Source: Chloroflexi bacterium TSY
GTDB lineage: Bacteria; Chloroflexota; Anaerolineae; Caldilineales; Caldilineaceae
Direction: 5' to 3'
Assembly: GCA_019217005.1 (NCBI GenBank)
Contig: JAHBNG010000059.1
Location: 1-64,000, forward strand
Length of the DNA: 64,000 bases
Both the position numbers and the translations under genes were made by a program. The notes under the pieces are model-generated. The model was not told the DNA's origin and searched no databases. It saw nothing but the letters and a program-made list of their open reading frames with translations. Below, one piece after another: positions 8,823-18,149 of this stretch; positions within the stretch are counted from its first letter, which is position 1, and each line of letters begins with the position of its first letter.

Positions 8823-10365
8823 TCAATCTTGTATCGGTCCAGCATATGGAGCATGCTCGAAGCGGCAAGGTTGCTCAACAAGGCGCGGATCATTCTGTTG
8901 ACGCAGGACGGCCATGAGACGATCATGCAATTGCTTGCGGTTTGTCGCATATGTTGGATCAGCCGCAACATTGGTCATGTAGTCTGGATCCGTGCGTAGA
9001 TCATACAACTCTTCCTGTGGTCTCTTACCAAAACCCAATTCAAAGAGGGGTCGCACTTCCTCTTCTGCCCGGTGATGGATCATCCACGCTTTTGTAGGAC
9101 CAGCGTCAAGGTCGGCATAGGCAACGCGCGTATCCCATTGCAGGTCATGAAAGGAAGGTGCCTCAGCATTCAGATCGTCAAGACCAACCGGATCACCCAT
9201 CGGCCACCGATCCGGTTCAAAGTTATGCACATAGAGGAAATCTTGCGTACGAATAGCTCGCTGTGGATACGGCAGATTGCCTTCACGAGCCGTACCGACA
9301 TGTCTTTCGCGACCAAGGATCACAGCGTCTCGTTCACTTTCCACTTGGCCACTCCGATCGCTTTCGAGCACGGGCAACAGGCTTTTCCCAGTCATCGAAT
9401 CAGGAATCTCAACACCTGCGGCGTCGAGAAACGTTGGTCCCAAATCCATTAAATTCACAAAATCATCGATTGACCGTCCAGCCTGGATATGTCCAGGCCA
9501 ACGGGCCGCCAAAGCAACCTCGCAGCCAATGTCATAAAGATTGCATTTTGCACGTGGGAAGCCAGGGATACCATGATCACCACTGACAACAATTAGTGTA
9601 TGATCCAACTCACCAATCTCTTCTAATCTCTCGAGCAGAACGCCCAAACCAGCATCAACAGCCAGGCATTCTCCCAGATAATCACAGACATCTTCGCGTA
9701 CTTCATGAACATCTGGCAGAAAATCGGGTAGACGCCCCTCTAAGTCATCTGGGTTCAAGTTCCAGATGGCCTTGCCAGAACCGCGCTCCCATGTACGATG
9801 GGTATTGGTAGGACCCCACCAGTAGCAAAAGGGTGTATCATCGGGTCTTGCTTCCAGAAAGCTATTAAAGTTTTGCCGGGTCTCATCGTAGAGTGATTGT
9901 TTGGCGCCCTCGATTCCTAGCTCGGGTGCCTTTTCTGTTACATAGTGGGAAAACTTGCTATAGTTTCGGCCAGCCGACTCATATTGTGTACGCTCTGCAC
10001 CATAAGGAGCGTTGATCGCACGCCCAGGTGACCAAACTTTATAGGTATAGCCAATGTGATATCCTGTTTCTTCTAGGACTAAGGGATAAGTTGGAATGGT
10101 TTCGTCCCAGATGGCACCTTGCAAAATGGCGCCCATTCCTGTCTGCCAAAAGTATTGACCAGCGAGAATGGAACTACGACAGGGGGTACAGCTTGGTGCA
10201 GGCACAAACGCATTCTGAAAGAGTGCACCTTCATGCGCAATGCGATCGAAATTTGGTGTTTCAATGAGTTAGTTGATTCAATGAGTTTGGTCCTTCGAAG
10301 GGGCGATAGGCACTGGCATAGCGCCCCCAATCATCGGCAAACGCGAAAATAATGTTGGGTTTCAT
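8823..10365 (-). pseudogene. Sulfatase (arylsulfatase family), frameshifted
   Basis: A type I sulfatase of about 510 residues. The N-terminus MKPNIIFAFADDWGRYASAY holds the metal-binding DD pair. The modification motif SCTPCRS carries the cysteine converted to formylglycine in this family. Later come SGDHGIPGFPRAKCNLYD (metal D/H) and a typical C-terminal region. Between about 10262 and 10285 the frame breaks inside a small duplication (two copies of CTCATTGAA), so the N-terminal 33 codons run into a stop and the rest has no start. Without the extra bases the sequence would read ...NQLIETPNFDRIAHEG. It is the first gene of the cluster with the lactonase and MBL genes. Confidence 0.8.
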
Positions 10366-10733
10366 ACGTTCTCTTTCTTATAAGGCCATTTCAGAGAAAT
10401 AAATTCCTAATTTGCCGAGTCGATTTCTCTGGAATGGCTTGAGCTTTTCCATATCAAATTAAGGATTCTAATTTTGGAAAAGCCTAATTCGGAAGAATTT
10501 AGGGTGTTAGGTATTGGACAGTGATCATGCAGATTATCCAACAAAGAGGTCAAAAAGACAAACCCAATCGACCAATGCTACAGTTGCGTGGCAATGGAGA
10601 CCTGGGTGATTAATCTTCCGGGAAGAGGCACAGGTGGACTCGTTAACCAAACTGTTTCTATCCCCTTTCCGGAAGATGGGTTGGAGAAAAGACCAGTTCT
10701 CAAGTTGATCTGCGTATGGCTTTACAATGCTGC
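10366..10733. repeat. Gene-free stretch with two imperfect palindromes
   Basis: At 10382-10440 the sequences AAGGCCATTTCAGAGAAAT and ATTTCTCTGGAATGGCTT pair imperfectly. A second hairpin follows directly (AGCTTTTCC...GGAAAAGCC). A related GGAATGGCC-type pair lies at 13738-13794. The remainder up to the kinase stop shows no gene. Confidence 0.45.
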
Positions 10734-12119
10734 TCAAGTAGCAGCAATCGGTAAGCGAAAGGCAAAGGTGGTTGTCCTGCCGGGGCTGCTGGTTGCCCAG
10801 ACATGCCCCCCATGAGCTTCTACAAGCTGGCGCACAATCGCCAACCCCAGACCACACCCGCCAGTAGTGCGGGTACGTGAATTATCAACTCGATAGAAGC
10901 GCTCAAAAACATAGGGTAGGTGTTCTGGGTCGATCCCGTGTCCGGTATTTGTCACCTGAACAACGACATCCGTTCTTTGCTGGTGGGCGGAAATGGCAAT
11001 CGCACCCGCGGAAGGGGTATGGGTCAAGGCATTGTTCACAAGGTTGCGTAGTACTTGGCCTATCCGTTCCACATCCATCAAAATAGGCGGCAAATTATCG
11101 GGGACATCGATCGTCAATTCTACTTGTCCTCCATGCATGGGATGTTCTACAAGCTGAGCAGTCTTTGTAACGAGAGGGCCGATCGGAGATAGAATCTGCT
11201 GCAACTTCAAGTTTCCGGCCTCTGCCAGTGCTAAATCTTGCAAATCATTGACCAGATGAGTCAGATGCATGACCTCTTCATGGAGGGAATTAACCAAGCT
11301 GGTTGTTGGCTCGACTACGCCATCCTGAACAGCTTCGAGGTAGCCAAGCACATTTGAGAGAGGTGTCCGCAACTCGTGGGCAATATCGGAAACCATGTTT
11401 CGGCGTAATTGCTCTCCACGTGCCAAGCTATCTGCCATTGCATTAAATGCACTTGCCAACTCGCGAATTTCGTCTGTCGAACCGGGTTCAACTCGCTGCT
11501 TCAGATCTCCCTGTTCCATCCGGCGAGCGGCGTCGGTGAGAGCTGTGATGGGATGCAGGATCCGTCGAGCCATGGTCAAAGATAGCAAAACAGCTATTAA
11601 CGCAGCGGCCAACACAGCGAAAAGTTGGGCGCGATTAATTTGTTGCAGCAGTGCACGCTCTCTCTCAAAATCGAGCGTTAGCGGTCCTGGTCGCACCCGC
11701 ATCTCGCCCGTTACCTGTTCATTAATCGGAATGGGAATCGTATATCCATTTTGAAGCCCGTTAAGTTTATCGCCTGGTCGCAAGTAGGCGGAATCGATCA
11801 CAAAGGTCCCTTTCGGGGTTATCAGAGTAATCCCTTCCTCAATTAGCTCACCAAAATCGGCGACAAGCTCCCCTACCGCTTCCCAACTTAAATGTTGTGC
11901 ATAATAGGCTTCCAATACTTGGGGTAAAATCGACTCTAGCTGCTGCCGGCGCTTGATGGCAGCAGCTTTGTGTTCGCTAAAATATTGATCGAACGTTTGA
12001 CTCATGGCACTACGCGCTAAACCGACGGCCAAGGCCACGCTAACAAGTAGAACGGTAATAACAAGTAGGAGTAGTCGGGTGTATAAGCTTTGCAACATGG
12101 CGGGTAGAGAAGGTGGCAT
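10734..12119 (-). CDS. Sensor histidine kinase with HAMP domain
   Basis: This 461-residue membrane kinase has TM1 near residues 12-32, a periplasmic region of about 130 residues, TM2 near 165-185, and a HAMP linker ending near residue 240. HisKA follows with the phosphoacceptor His in DIAHELRTPLSNVLGYLEA, and the HATPase domain shows N (LRNLVNNALTHT) and G boxes (GCGLGLAIVRQLVEAHGGHV). It autophosphorylates and passes phosphate to the OmpR-type regulator encoded upstream (12366-13076). The sensory domain matches no known ligand family. A second ATG at 12098 is also possible; neither has a strong ribosome site. Confidence 0.9.
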   Translation of the reverse strand: MPPSLPAMLQSLYTRLLLLVITVLLVSVALAVGLARSAMSQTFDQYFSEHKAAAIKRRQQLESILPQVLEAYYAQHLSWEAVGELVADFGELIEEGITLITPKGTFVIDSAYLRPGDKLNGLQNGYTIPIPINEQVTGEMRVRPGPLTLDFERERALLQQINRAQLFAVLAAALIAVLLSLTMARRILHPITALTDAARRMEQGDLKQRVEPGSTDEIRELASAFNAMADSLARGEQLRRNMVSDIAHELRTPLSNVLGYLEAVQDGVVEPTTSLVNSLHEEVMHLTHLVNDLQDLALAEAGNLKLQQILSPIGPLVTKTAQLVEHPMHGGQVELTIDVPDNLPPILMDVERIGQVLRNLVNNALTHTPSAGAIAISAHQQRTDVVVQVTNTGHGIDPEHLPYVFERFYRVDNSRTRTTGGCGLGLAIVRQLVEAHGGHVWATSSPGRTTTFAFRLPIAAT

Positions 12120-12281
12120 CCAAAATCGTGTATAAATTCGCTTTTTCTCAGGGAGACCAGATAGCTTTTACACAATTTGTGGTATGCCACCGTAAAGAAT
12201 TGTATGCTACACACGGGTGAAAACTGGAGATTGCGTCAAAGCAATGGGACCGACCCGTAATCCTGGATTGCTTTGGGTTCT

Positions 12282-12360
12282 GTTGACATTTAGAGTGCGC
12301 TATCAGAGCGTTGGTCGCTCTGGGCAATAATTTCTCTGAGGAGAGCTGTCAAATGTCAAC
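12282..12360. repeat. 79-bp folded repeat between regulator and kinase genes
   Basis: Ten-base ends GTTGACATTT and AAATGTCAAC enclose an inner hairpin AGAGCG-TTGGT-CGCTCT. It fills most of the 246-bp gap between the response regulator stop and the kinase start, an unusually large gap for such a pair. It could be a tiny mobile repeat or an attenuating structure. Confidence 0.5.
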
Positions 12361-12365
12361 GACTC

Positions 12366-13076
12366 CTAGTATGATGAAGAATCTGCCAAGTAACCGGAGA
12401 ACTTGTATCCAATACCATAAACGGTTTCGATGTACTCATCTTCTACGGACTGACAAATTAGTTTTTTCCGCAGATTCATAATATGGGCATCAACAGTACG
12501 ATCGAGTCCTTGGTAATCGAATCCAAAGACCCGTTCGACAAGTTCCAATCGTGTAAAGGCTCGACCGGGTTCTCGCATCAATGTTTCGATCAGTTTAAAT
12601 TCTCGCGGGGTTAGATCGACGAGTTGCCCGTCAATGCGCACTTCATGACGAATGGGATCAACTTCCAAAGCACCACAACAAAGCGGTCGTCTTTTCTGCG
12701 CAGCAGTATCGCTCGTACGACGCAAAACAGCTCGTACACGGGCCATCAGTTGTCGCGGACTAAATGGCTTTGTCACATAATCATCGGCACCAAGATCCAG
12801 ACCAAGAAGAATATCTTCCTCGGTCGCTTTGGCTGTCAGCATGATCAGGGGTATTTTTGATTCGGATGACAAAATTCGACAAATATCGAGTCCATTGATC
12901 ACGGGCAACATCAAGTCCAAAATAATTAAATCGGGACGTTTTTGACGGATGAGATCAAGTGCCATGCTACCTTCATAAGCAGTCATTACATGATAGCCTT
13001 CTCGCTCCATATAGAGTCGAATAAGCTCAACTGTTTTATGATCATCATCAACAACTAAAATTTTATAACCTGTCAT
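12366..13076 (-). CDS. OmpR/PhoB-family response regulator
   Basis: This 236-residue regulator has a receiver domain at residues 1-115 with the acidic pair (VVDDD), the phosphorylated Asp in LIILDLMLP, the Thr of MLTAKA and the Lys of VTKPFSPRQL. A winged-helix DNA-binding domain follows (about 135-230: LTPREFKLIETLMREPGRAF, RTVDAHIMNLRKKL). The ATG at 13076 begins the conserved MTGYKILVVDDD. The longer open frame above it is read from MITE A, which sits 44 bp upstream. Its partner is the kinase 246 bp downstream. Promoter control is probably altered by the MITE. Confidence 0.92.
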   Translation of the reverse strand: MTGYKILVVDDDHKTVELIRLYMEREGYHVMTAYEGSMALDLIRQKRPDLIILDLMLPVINGLDICRILSSESKIPLIMLTAKATEEDILLGLDLGADDYVTKPFSPRQLMARVRAVLRRTSDTAAQKRRPLCCGALEVDPIRHEVRIDGQLVDLTPREFKLIETLMREPGRAFTRLELVERVFGFDYQGLDRTVDAHIMNLRKKLICQSVEDEYIETVYGIGYKFSGYLADSSSY

Positions 13077-13120
13077 AATATTTTTCCATACAGGATATCC
13101 GGTAGATGAGGAAATAGACT

Positions 13121-13335
13121 CAGTAGATCCAAATTTGGCGTTTTTGGCTATTTTCAGTCGAGATTGCAGGGATTTTGGAGTCATTTATTCAGATTTCGGT
13201 TACAGAAAACAACCTATTTCATATCTGAAAATCGCCCAAATCTAACGCAAAAACTAGATATCGACCGGCAAATTTGTATTTATGTCAACTGTTTAGCCAG
13301 AATTCTCTCTCAAAACCTGAAATTTGGATCTACTG
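13121..13335. mobile_element. MITE A, copy 2, upstream of the response regulator
   Basis: An intact 215-bp copy with 16-bp perfect terminal inverted repeats CAGTAGATCCAAATTT and a 5-bp duplication AGACT (13116-13120 and 13336-13340). AGACT is the reverse complement of the AGTCT duplication at copy 1, so the target preference may be AGWCT. It places an open frame that runs into the response regulator gene. Confidence 0.92.
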
Positions 13336-13347
13336 AGACTACCAGTA

Positions 13348-13399
13348 GAGCGCAATCGTTAGATTCTTCACTTCATTCGAGAATGACACGATTGCGCTC
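13348..13399. repeat. REP-like palindrome
   Basis: Arms GAGCGCAATCGT and ACGATTGCGCTC frame a core AGATTCTTC...AGAATGAC. The core resembles that of the longer element at 19809-19956 (CATTCTGAG...GAAGAATCT), a repeat type widespread in bacteria. It lies in the 811-bp gene-free stretch 13077-13887. Confidence 0.5.
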
Positions 13400-13415
13400 A
13401 ACCGACTATATACTA

Positions 13416-13487
13416 TACTAAGCACTGCCGCTAACTTAGAATAAATTTGACCGTTTTCAGCCGCGTAGAAGTGGTGAATTTATTTTA
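13416..13487. repeat. 72-bp dispersed repeat, copy 1
   Basis: The reverse complement of this segment matches 59791-59865 at most positions: AAAATAAATTC at one end, GGCAGTGCT(T/C)AGTAT at the other and ACGGTC/TCGGTC in the middle. Each copy holds an internal AATTTATT / AATAAATT symmetry. Both lie just past or between genes. No function is known. Confidence 0.6.
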
Positions 13488-13887
13488 AGTGATTCTTTGA
13501 GGTTTTGTAGGGTAAACATTGAATAGTTTGTTGGTTTGCTAGATTGTTCACCAACCATCTAACCAACTAACCAACTGAGAACCACACAATTCCTCAGACA
13601 ACCATTTTAAGTTTATGAGTAAGTGCAATACACAGGTAGACCAAGTATATCAAGGAAATATCAAGAAAAGATGAAGAATTAATTAGAAAAAAACGCCAAC
13701 TCCTTTAAAGAGAGCGGCGCCTGCAAAGGAAAAGCCAAAGCCATTCCAGGATGATACGTTCCATCTTACGGGTAACTTTTTTCTGGAATGGCCTAAGGAA
13801 TGAGGATTAAATAAACTCAGGAACTTCTCTGGGAAATTCCCATTCAAGTCTGGACGTTAATAAAATTTTCGTTCCTAAGTACCCATT

Positions 13888-14325
13888 TCAAAACGGAATA
13901 TCTTCCTCCAGCACTTCATCAACCGCATTATTTTTACCTCCAGCCGTTGGCACGGCAGCGGCGGCAACGGGGGTGTTAACAGACATAGGTTGATCGCTCC
14001 GATTACCCAAAAACTTGACAATCTGGGCCGTTACTTCAAGTGATGCCCGCAGGTTTCCCTCGCGATCTGTGTAGGGTCGTGGCTCATCTACTTCACCAAT
14101 TACCAGAACCTGACGTCCTTTTGTCAGATATTGGCTCACAATCTCAGCTGTTTTGCGCCAAGTGGTAATACGAAACCACGTTGTTTTATCCTGACGTTGT
14201 CCATCTTGGGTTGTCCAGCTTTTGTTCACAGCTAGTCGAAAACTTGCCACTGGAACTCCGCTCGGTGTATAGCGCATTTCGGGATCGTTCCCTAGATTGC
14301 CAACGAGCGTTATCTGCTGATACAT
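13888..14325 (-). CDS. ssb: Single-stranded DNA-binding protein
   Basis: The protein has 145 residues. The OB fold occupies residues 1-105 (MYQQITLVGNLGNDPEMRYT, VASFRLAVNKSW, DKTTWFRITTWRKTAEIVSQ, GRQVLVIGEVD). A short Ala/Pro linker leads to the acidic tip EEDIPF, which recruits replication and repair partners in this family. The second of two close ATGs (14325) is preferred because AAAGGAG lies seven bases before it; the first ATG would sit on the ribosome site. It is likely transcribed alone. Confidence 0.95.
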   Translation of the reverse strand: MYQQITLVGNLGNDPEMRYTPSGVPVASFRLAVNKSWTTQDGQRQDKTTWFRITTWRKTAEIVSQYLTKGRQVLVIGEVDEPRPYTDREGNLRASLEVTAQIVKFLGNRSDQPMSVNTPVAAAAVPTAGGKNNAVDEVLEEDIPF

Positions 14326-14649
14326 GGTCATTCTCCTTTAAGATTCATAGATAGCAAAATTGTTTACGGCGCGCACGTGAATGATACAATTCGGTTGGGT
14401 GTACTCAAATTTCGACAAATGAGCAGTGATCTCATATCTGCCTGAGTTTAAGCATCGCTGTGGGTGCAGCGTTCAAGGGTGTTTTGGGTGAAATTGTAAC
14501 ATCCTGTACAATGCTTGGTTGATTCATTGTACTGCGAAATGCATAGAATGTCAATCGATGTATAATTCGTTGGGGATCTTGGCTCCTGAACAAATCTCGT
14601 TGCTCATTTCTAATTCTCTAGACCATATGTTCGGTACAACACTTAAATT
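14326..14649. other. Divergent intergenic region
   Basis: This 324-bp gap separates ssb (minus) from an M24 peptidase gene (plus). It should hold both promoters. A TATAAT box is visible at 14561-14566 on the plus strand, but the -35 region is poor. No other structure stands out. Confidence 0.4.
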
Positions 14650-15936
14650 ATGATAAACGCAAGTCAACATAACCTTCCCGTATCATTGTCAGAAATCCAG
14701 AAATATCTGACTGGCCAACAGATTGATGGCTGGTTGCTCTATGATTTTCGGGGGCAAAATCCCATTGCTCTTCATATGGCTGGATTGGAACGCAGCGGGA
14801 CACGTCGTTGGTTCCTTTGGATACCAGCACAAGGATCACCCTCTTGGCTCATCCATGCAATCGAGACATCTACGTTTGCAGATGTTAGACCCGACCTGGC
14901 AGGAGAGTTCCAACACTACATCAACTGGCAACAGATAGCCAAAATACTTCATAAAATGATCAATGAGAGCATTGATGCTTCGCCCAACATGACAACGGCA
15001 CAGCGTCCACGGATTGCGATGGAATATAGTCCTGACTGTGCAATCCCTTATGTGAGCAAAGTCGATGCAGGAATGAAAGAATTGGTCGAGAGTGCTACCA
15101 GTGCCGAAATTGTGAGCAGCGCCGATCTGGTTCAGCTCGTTCAAGCAGTACTATCTGCAGAGCAAATGCAGAGCCATCGACGCGCCGCTGCTCACGTGTT
15201 GACAGCCAAAAATCTGGCATTTAATTTTATTCGTCAAGAGCTCAATACGGGAAGCACACCAACTGAATATGATGTCCAACAACGGATCATTGAATACTTT
15301 CTAGAGCAGCAGATGGACTACGATCATGCGCCAATCGTAGCCGTCAACGCTCACGCTGCCGATCCACACTATGCACCAACTATCGATCGCCACAAATCCA
15401 TTCGTCAGGGCGACATTGTATTGCTCGACATTTGGGCACGCGAACAAAACAGCTCACTCGACTGCTTTGCTGATGTGACATGGACAGGATATTGTGATCA
15501 CATCGTACCAGACAGTGTCCAGGCGATCTTCCAGGTTGTCGCGACGGCACGCGATCGGGCAGTTCGCTTTATTCAGGAGAGGCTCGATCAAGGCAAACCG
15601 GTTTATGGATATGAAGTCGACGAAGTCTGTCGTGGATCAATATGCGATGCAGGTTACGGTGATTACATTTTACACCGAACAGGACATAGTCTGGGACCAG
15701 CGGTTCATTTTAACGGCGTCAATATCGATAATTTAGAAACCCAAGACAAGCGGCGTTTGATTCCAGGTGTGATGTTTACCATTGAACCAGGGGTCTATAT
15801 GCCTACGTTCAACTTTGACGATAGCCCGCAGGCCAAGGGTCTTGGCATTCGCAGCGAGATCAATTGCTACATGCACGCCGACCACGTTGAAGTTACGACT
15901 CTGCCTCTGCAAGAAACGATTACAGCAATCCTATAA
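14650..15936 (+). CDS. M24 family metallopeptidase (Xaa-Pro peptidase-like)
   Basis: The protein has 428 residues. The N-terminal creatinase-like domain covers about residues 1-170 and the C-terminal pita-bread domain about 180-428. Metal ligands can be matched: Asp in IVLLDIW and in LDCFADVTW, His in HRTGHSLG, Glu in FTIEPGVY and in GIRSEIN. Family enzymes cleave Xaa-Pro bonds or, in relatives, C-N bonds of small amidines. It is followed after 9 bases by a CCG-domain gene, probably one transcript. A second M24 paralogue lies at 22378. Confidence 0.9.
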   Translation: MINASQHNLPVSLSEIQKYLTGQQIDGWLLYDFRGQNPIALHMAGLERSGTRRWFLWIPAQGSPSWLIHAIETSTFADVRPDLAGEFQHYINWQQIAKILHKMINESIDASPNMTTAQRPRIAMEYSPDCAIPYVSKVDAGMKELVESATSAEIVSSADLVQLVQAVLSAEQMQSHRRAAAHVLTAKNLAFNFIRQELNTGSTPTEYDVQQRIIEYFLEQQMDYDHAPIVAVNAHAADPHYAPTIDRHKSIRQGDIVLLDIWAREQNSSLDCFADVTWTGYCDHIVPDSVQAIFQVVATARDRAVRFIQERLDQGKPVYGYEVDEVCRGSICDAGYGDYILHRTGHSLGPAVHFNGVNIDNLETQDKRRLIPGVMFTIEPGVYMPTFNFDDSPQAKGLGIRSEINCYMHADHVEVTTLPLQETITAIL

Positions 15937-15945
15937 TACAATACC

Positions 15946-16800
15946 ATGCAAAAAGCTTATTTCTCCACCCCACCTAAACGAGTTGCGCTGTTCGTGACGT
16001 GTATGGTGGATATGATGTATCCCGAGGTCGGCATTGCAACCGCGGAATTGCTGGAACGACAGGGGATAGAAGTAATCTTTCCGTACGAACAGACCTGCTG
16101 TGGGCAGCCAGCATTCAACGCCGGATTTCGAGACGAGGCGCGTCAGTTGGCGAGACATTTTATCGATATTTTCGAGCCGTTAGTTAAAACGGGAAAAGTG
16201 GATGCGATTGTTGCTCCTAGCGGAAGCTGCACAACAATGACCAGTCATTTTTACCCCATCCTCTATGAAGATAGCGTGACGGACAGAGAGCTGTTTCGGC
16301 GCGCCCAAGCACTGGGCTCGATTACATTCGAACTGAGTGAGTTTTTGGTCGACGTACTCGGAGTCGCCGATGTTGGGTCACGCTTTACAGGTAAGTTAAC
16401 CTATCATGCATGTTGTCACTTGCTACGCGAACTGTATGTCGATCAACAACCCCGCGCTCTTCTTTCTTGTATCCAGAATGCTTCTCTTGTTGATCTTGAA
16501 GGCAGCGAAGATTGTTGTGGTTTTGGAGGACTCTTTTCCATCAAAAATGCGGGGATTAGTACAGCTATGGGCGAACGTAAAACGCGCAACTTGGTCAAAA
16601 GCGATGCGGATGTTGTTGCATTGTGTGATGTGAGCTGCATGACACACATCAATGGGCTTTTGAGCCGCCAAGAGCAGCGCTGCCGTGCCGTCCATATTGC
16701 GAAAGTGTTGAACAGCCAAGTTGACATAAAGAATGAAACCGATTCGTCAAGCGAGAAGATGCCTGAGTCCACTAAACCAAGGCGATGGCAAGATATATAG
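15946..16800 (+). CDS. LutA/YkgE-like CCG-domain (Fe-S) protein
   Basis: The protein has 284 residues with two cysteine-rich CCG modules: TCCGQPAFNAG at about residues 45-55 and HACCHLLREL with DCCGFGGLFSIKNAG at about 150-200. These motifs bind Fe-S or Zn in LutA, GlpC and heterodisulfide-reductase subunits. LutA acts with LutB and LutC in L-lactate oxidation; neither partner is nearby. The role here is therefore only an electron-transfer subunit by family. The last about 25 residues are charged and low complexity. Confidence 0.82.
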   Translation: MQKAYFSTPPKRVALFVTCMVDMMYPEVGIATAELLERQGIEVIFPYEQTCCGQPAFNAGFRDEARQLARHFIDIFEPLVKTGKVDAIVAPSGSCTTMTSHFYPILYEDSVTDRELFRRAQALGSITFELSEFLVDVLGVADVGSRFTGKLTYHACCHLLRELYVDQQPRALLSCIQNASLVDLEGSEDCCGFGGLFSIKNAGISTAMGERKTRNLVKSDADVVALCDVSCMTHINGLLSRQEQRCRAVHIAKVLNSQVDIKNETDSSSEKMPESTKPRRWQDI

Positions 16801-17144
16801 CTCATCGGAAAATTTGAGTGTGTACCACAAAGTGTGTAAATGAACACTGTTTAGTCAGAGTACCGCCGCAAAATCCATAATTTTTGTTGCAACCCATCTG
16901 TCAGTACTATCGACAGAGGGAGAGAAATGCTGTACTGTTAAGAATAAACTTATCTATTGATTACTCCTTTTGGATATAAAACCTCCCTAGTATTGCCGGT
17001 TACAAATGGGTAGATAGGACGGGATTGATCTGTATCTGGCTGGCTATTTGCGCCTCTGTATATTAGACATGTATGGTGCGAATCCCAAAGTAAATTCGAG
17101 GCGCACCCCGTACCGCCAGCGAATAAATAGTGTGGAGACAAACG
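16801..17144. other. Intergenic region, no gene seen
   Basis: This 344-bp gap precedes the GrpB-DUF402 gene. It contains a weak inverted pair TGCGCCTC / GAGGCGCA (about 17049 and 17098) close to that start. Nothing else is recognisable. Confidence 0.4.
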
Positions 17145-18146
17145 ATGCTTGGATTGAAGAGCGGCACCGTAAAACTTTATCCGTATAAAATTGAATGGAA
17201 CGAACTTTTTTTGCAGGAAAAAAATCGACTGATGTCAGCGATTGGTAACGATATTCTAAAGATCGAGCATGTAGGAAGCACAGCCATCCTAGGTATTCCA
17301 GCCAAACCGATCATTGACATTGCCGTGGCCGTGACAAATTTTGAGGAAGCTACCTGCTGTATTCAGCCACTAGAATCGATAGGATATCACTTTAAAGGTG
17401 AATATGGCATACCAAGACGACACTTTTTTTTGAAGGGCGAGCCAACAACGCATCATTTGCATATGAATGAAATAACAAGTGCCGATTGGCGGCAAATGTT
17501 GGCATTTCGAGATTATCTTCGCAATCACCCACACATTGCTCAAGAATATGTCATGCTCAAACAAAATCTTGCCCATCGATATGCAAATGACCGTCCCGCC
17601 TATACAAGTGCCAAGTCAAGCTTCATTACAACTGTTCTTCAAAAGGCACTACCCGAAGCAACAATGAAAAGTGGAGATCAAATTATCGTGCGCAACTATA
17701 AGGCCGACAGCACCTGCTATCGTTGGCGCACAGTTACAGTTGAACAGATCTCGAATACCATGATCACAGCTGTCAGCCCTCCGGGGAACACGATCCATAA
17801 TGTTGGCGGCGATTGGATATCTCCCCACGCGATTCGTACCTTCTACTGGCTTGATCGCCCCTATAATCTGCTCGAAGTCTACAATCCCGACGGGAGTTTA
17901 GTCGAGCTTTACATCAATATTGCAAGCCCCGCCCGCATCAAGGGATCAGAAATTCATTTTACCGATTACGAATTAGACATTGTCTGTTCACCAGGCGAAG
18001 AACCACGTGTCGTCGATCAGGACGAATTCGCCAAAGCAATCAAAACGTTCGGCTATTCAACTGAATTTCAAAACGAGTGTTGGCGAAATGTGGAGGCGGC
18101 GTTGAAATTAGTGCGCGGTTGGAGCATAAACGGCTACCCAGGATAG
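17145..18146 (+). CDS. GrpB-family nucleotidyltransferase-fold / DUF402 fusion
   Basis: The protein has 333 residues. Residues about 5-165 match GrpB/UPF0157: VKLYPYKIEWNELFLQEKN, IEHVGSTAILGIPAKPIIDI and HHLHMNEITSADWRQMLAFRDYLR, a nucleotidyltransferase-like fold of unknown substrate. Residues about 175-325 match DUF402 (FomD-like): an initial beta barrel, WISPHAIRTFYWLDRPYNLLEVYNPDG and a late FTDYELDIVCSPGE, the metal-dependent nucleoside-diphosphatase family. I know these as separate proteins, so the fusion suggests linked nucleotide chemistry. The ATG at 17145 is preferred over the GTG at 17130 because GGAGA is seven bases upstream. The convergent MttB gene begins 3 bases past the stop. 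Confidence 0.8.
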   Translation: MLGLKSGTVKLYPYKIEWNELFLQEKNRLMSAIGNDILKIEHVGSTAILGIPAKPIIDIAVAVTNFEEATCCIQPLESIGYHFKGEYGIPRRHFFLKGEPTTHHLHMNEITSADWRQMLAFRDYLRNHPHIAQEYVMLKQNLAHRYANDRPAYTSAKSSFITTVLQKALPEATMKSGDQIIVRNYKADSTCYRWRTVTVEQISNTMITAVSPPGNTIHNVGGDWISPHAIRTFYWLDRPYNLLEVYNPDGSLVELYINIASPARIKGSEIHFTDYELDIVCSPGEEPRVVDQDEFAKAIKTFGYSTEFQNECWRNVEAALKLVRGWSINGYPG

Positions 18147-18149
18147 ACG

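Noticed and set aside
13077..13184. N-terminal extension of the response regulator
   Set aside because: The residues come from MITE A; the conserved receiver domain begins at the ATG at 13076.
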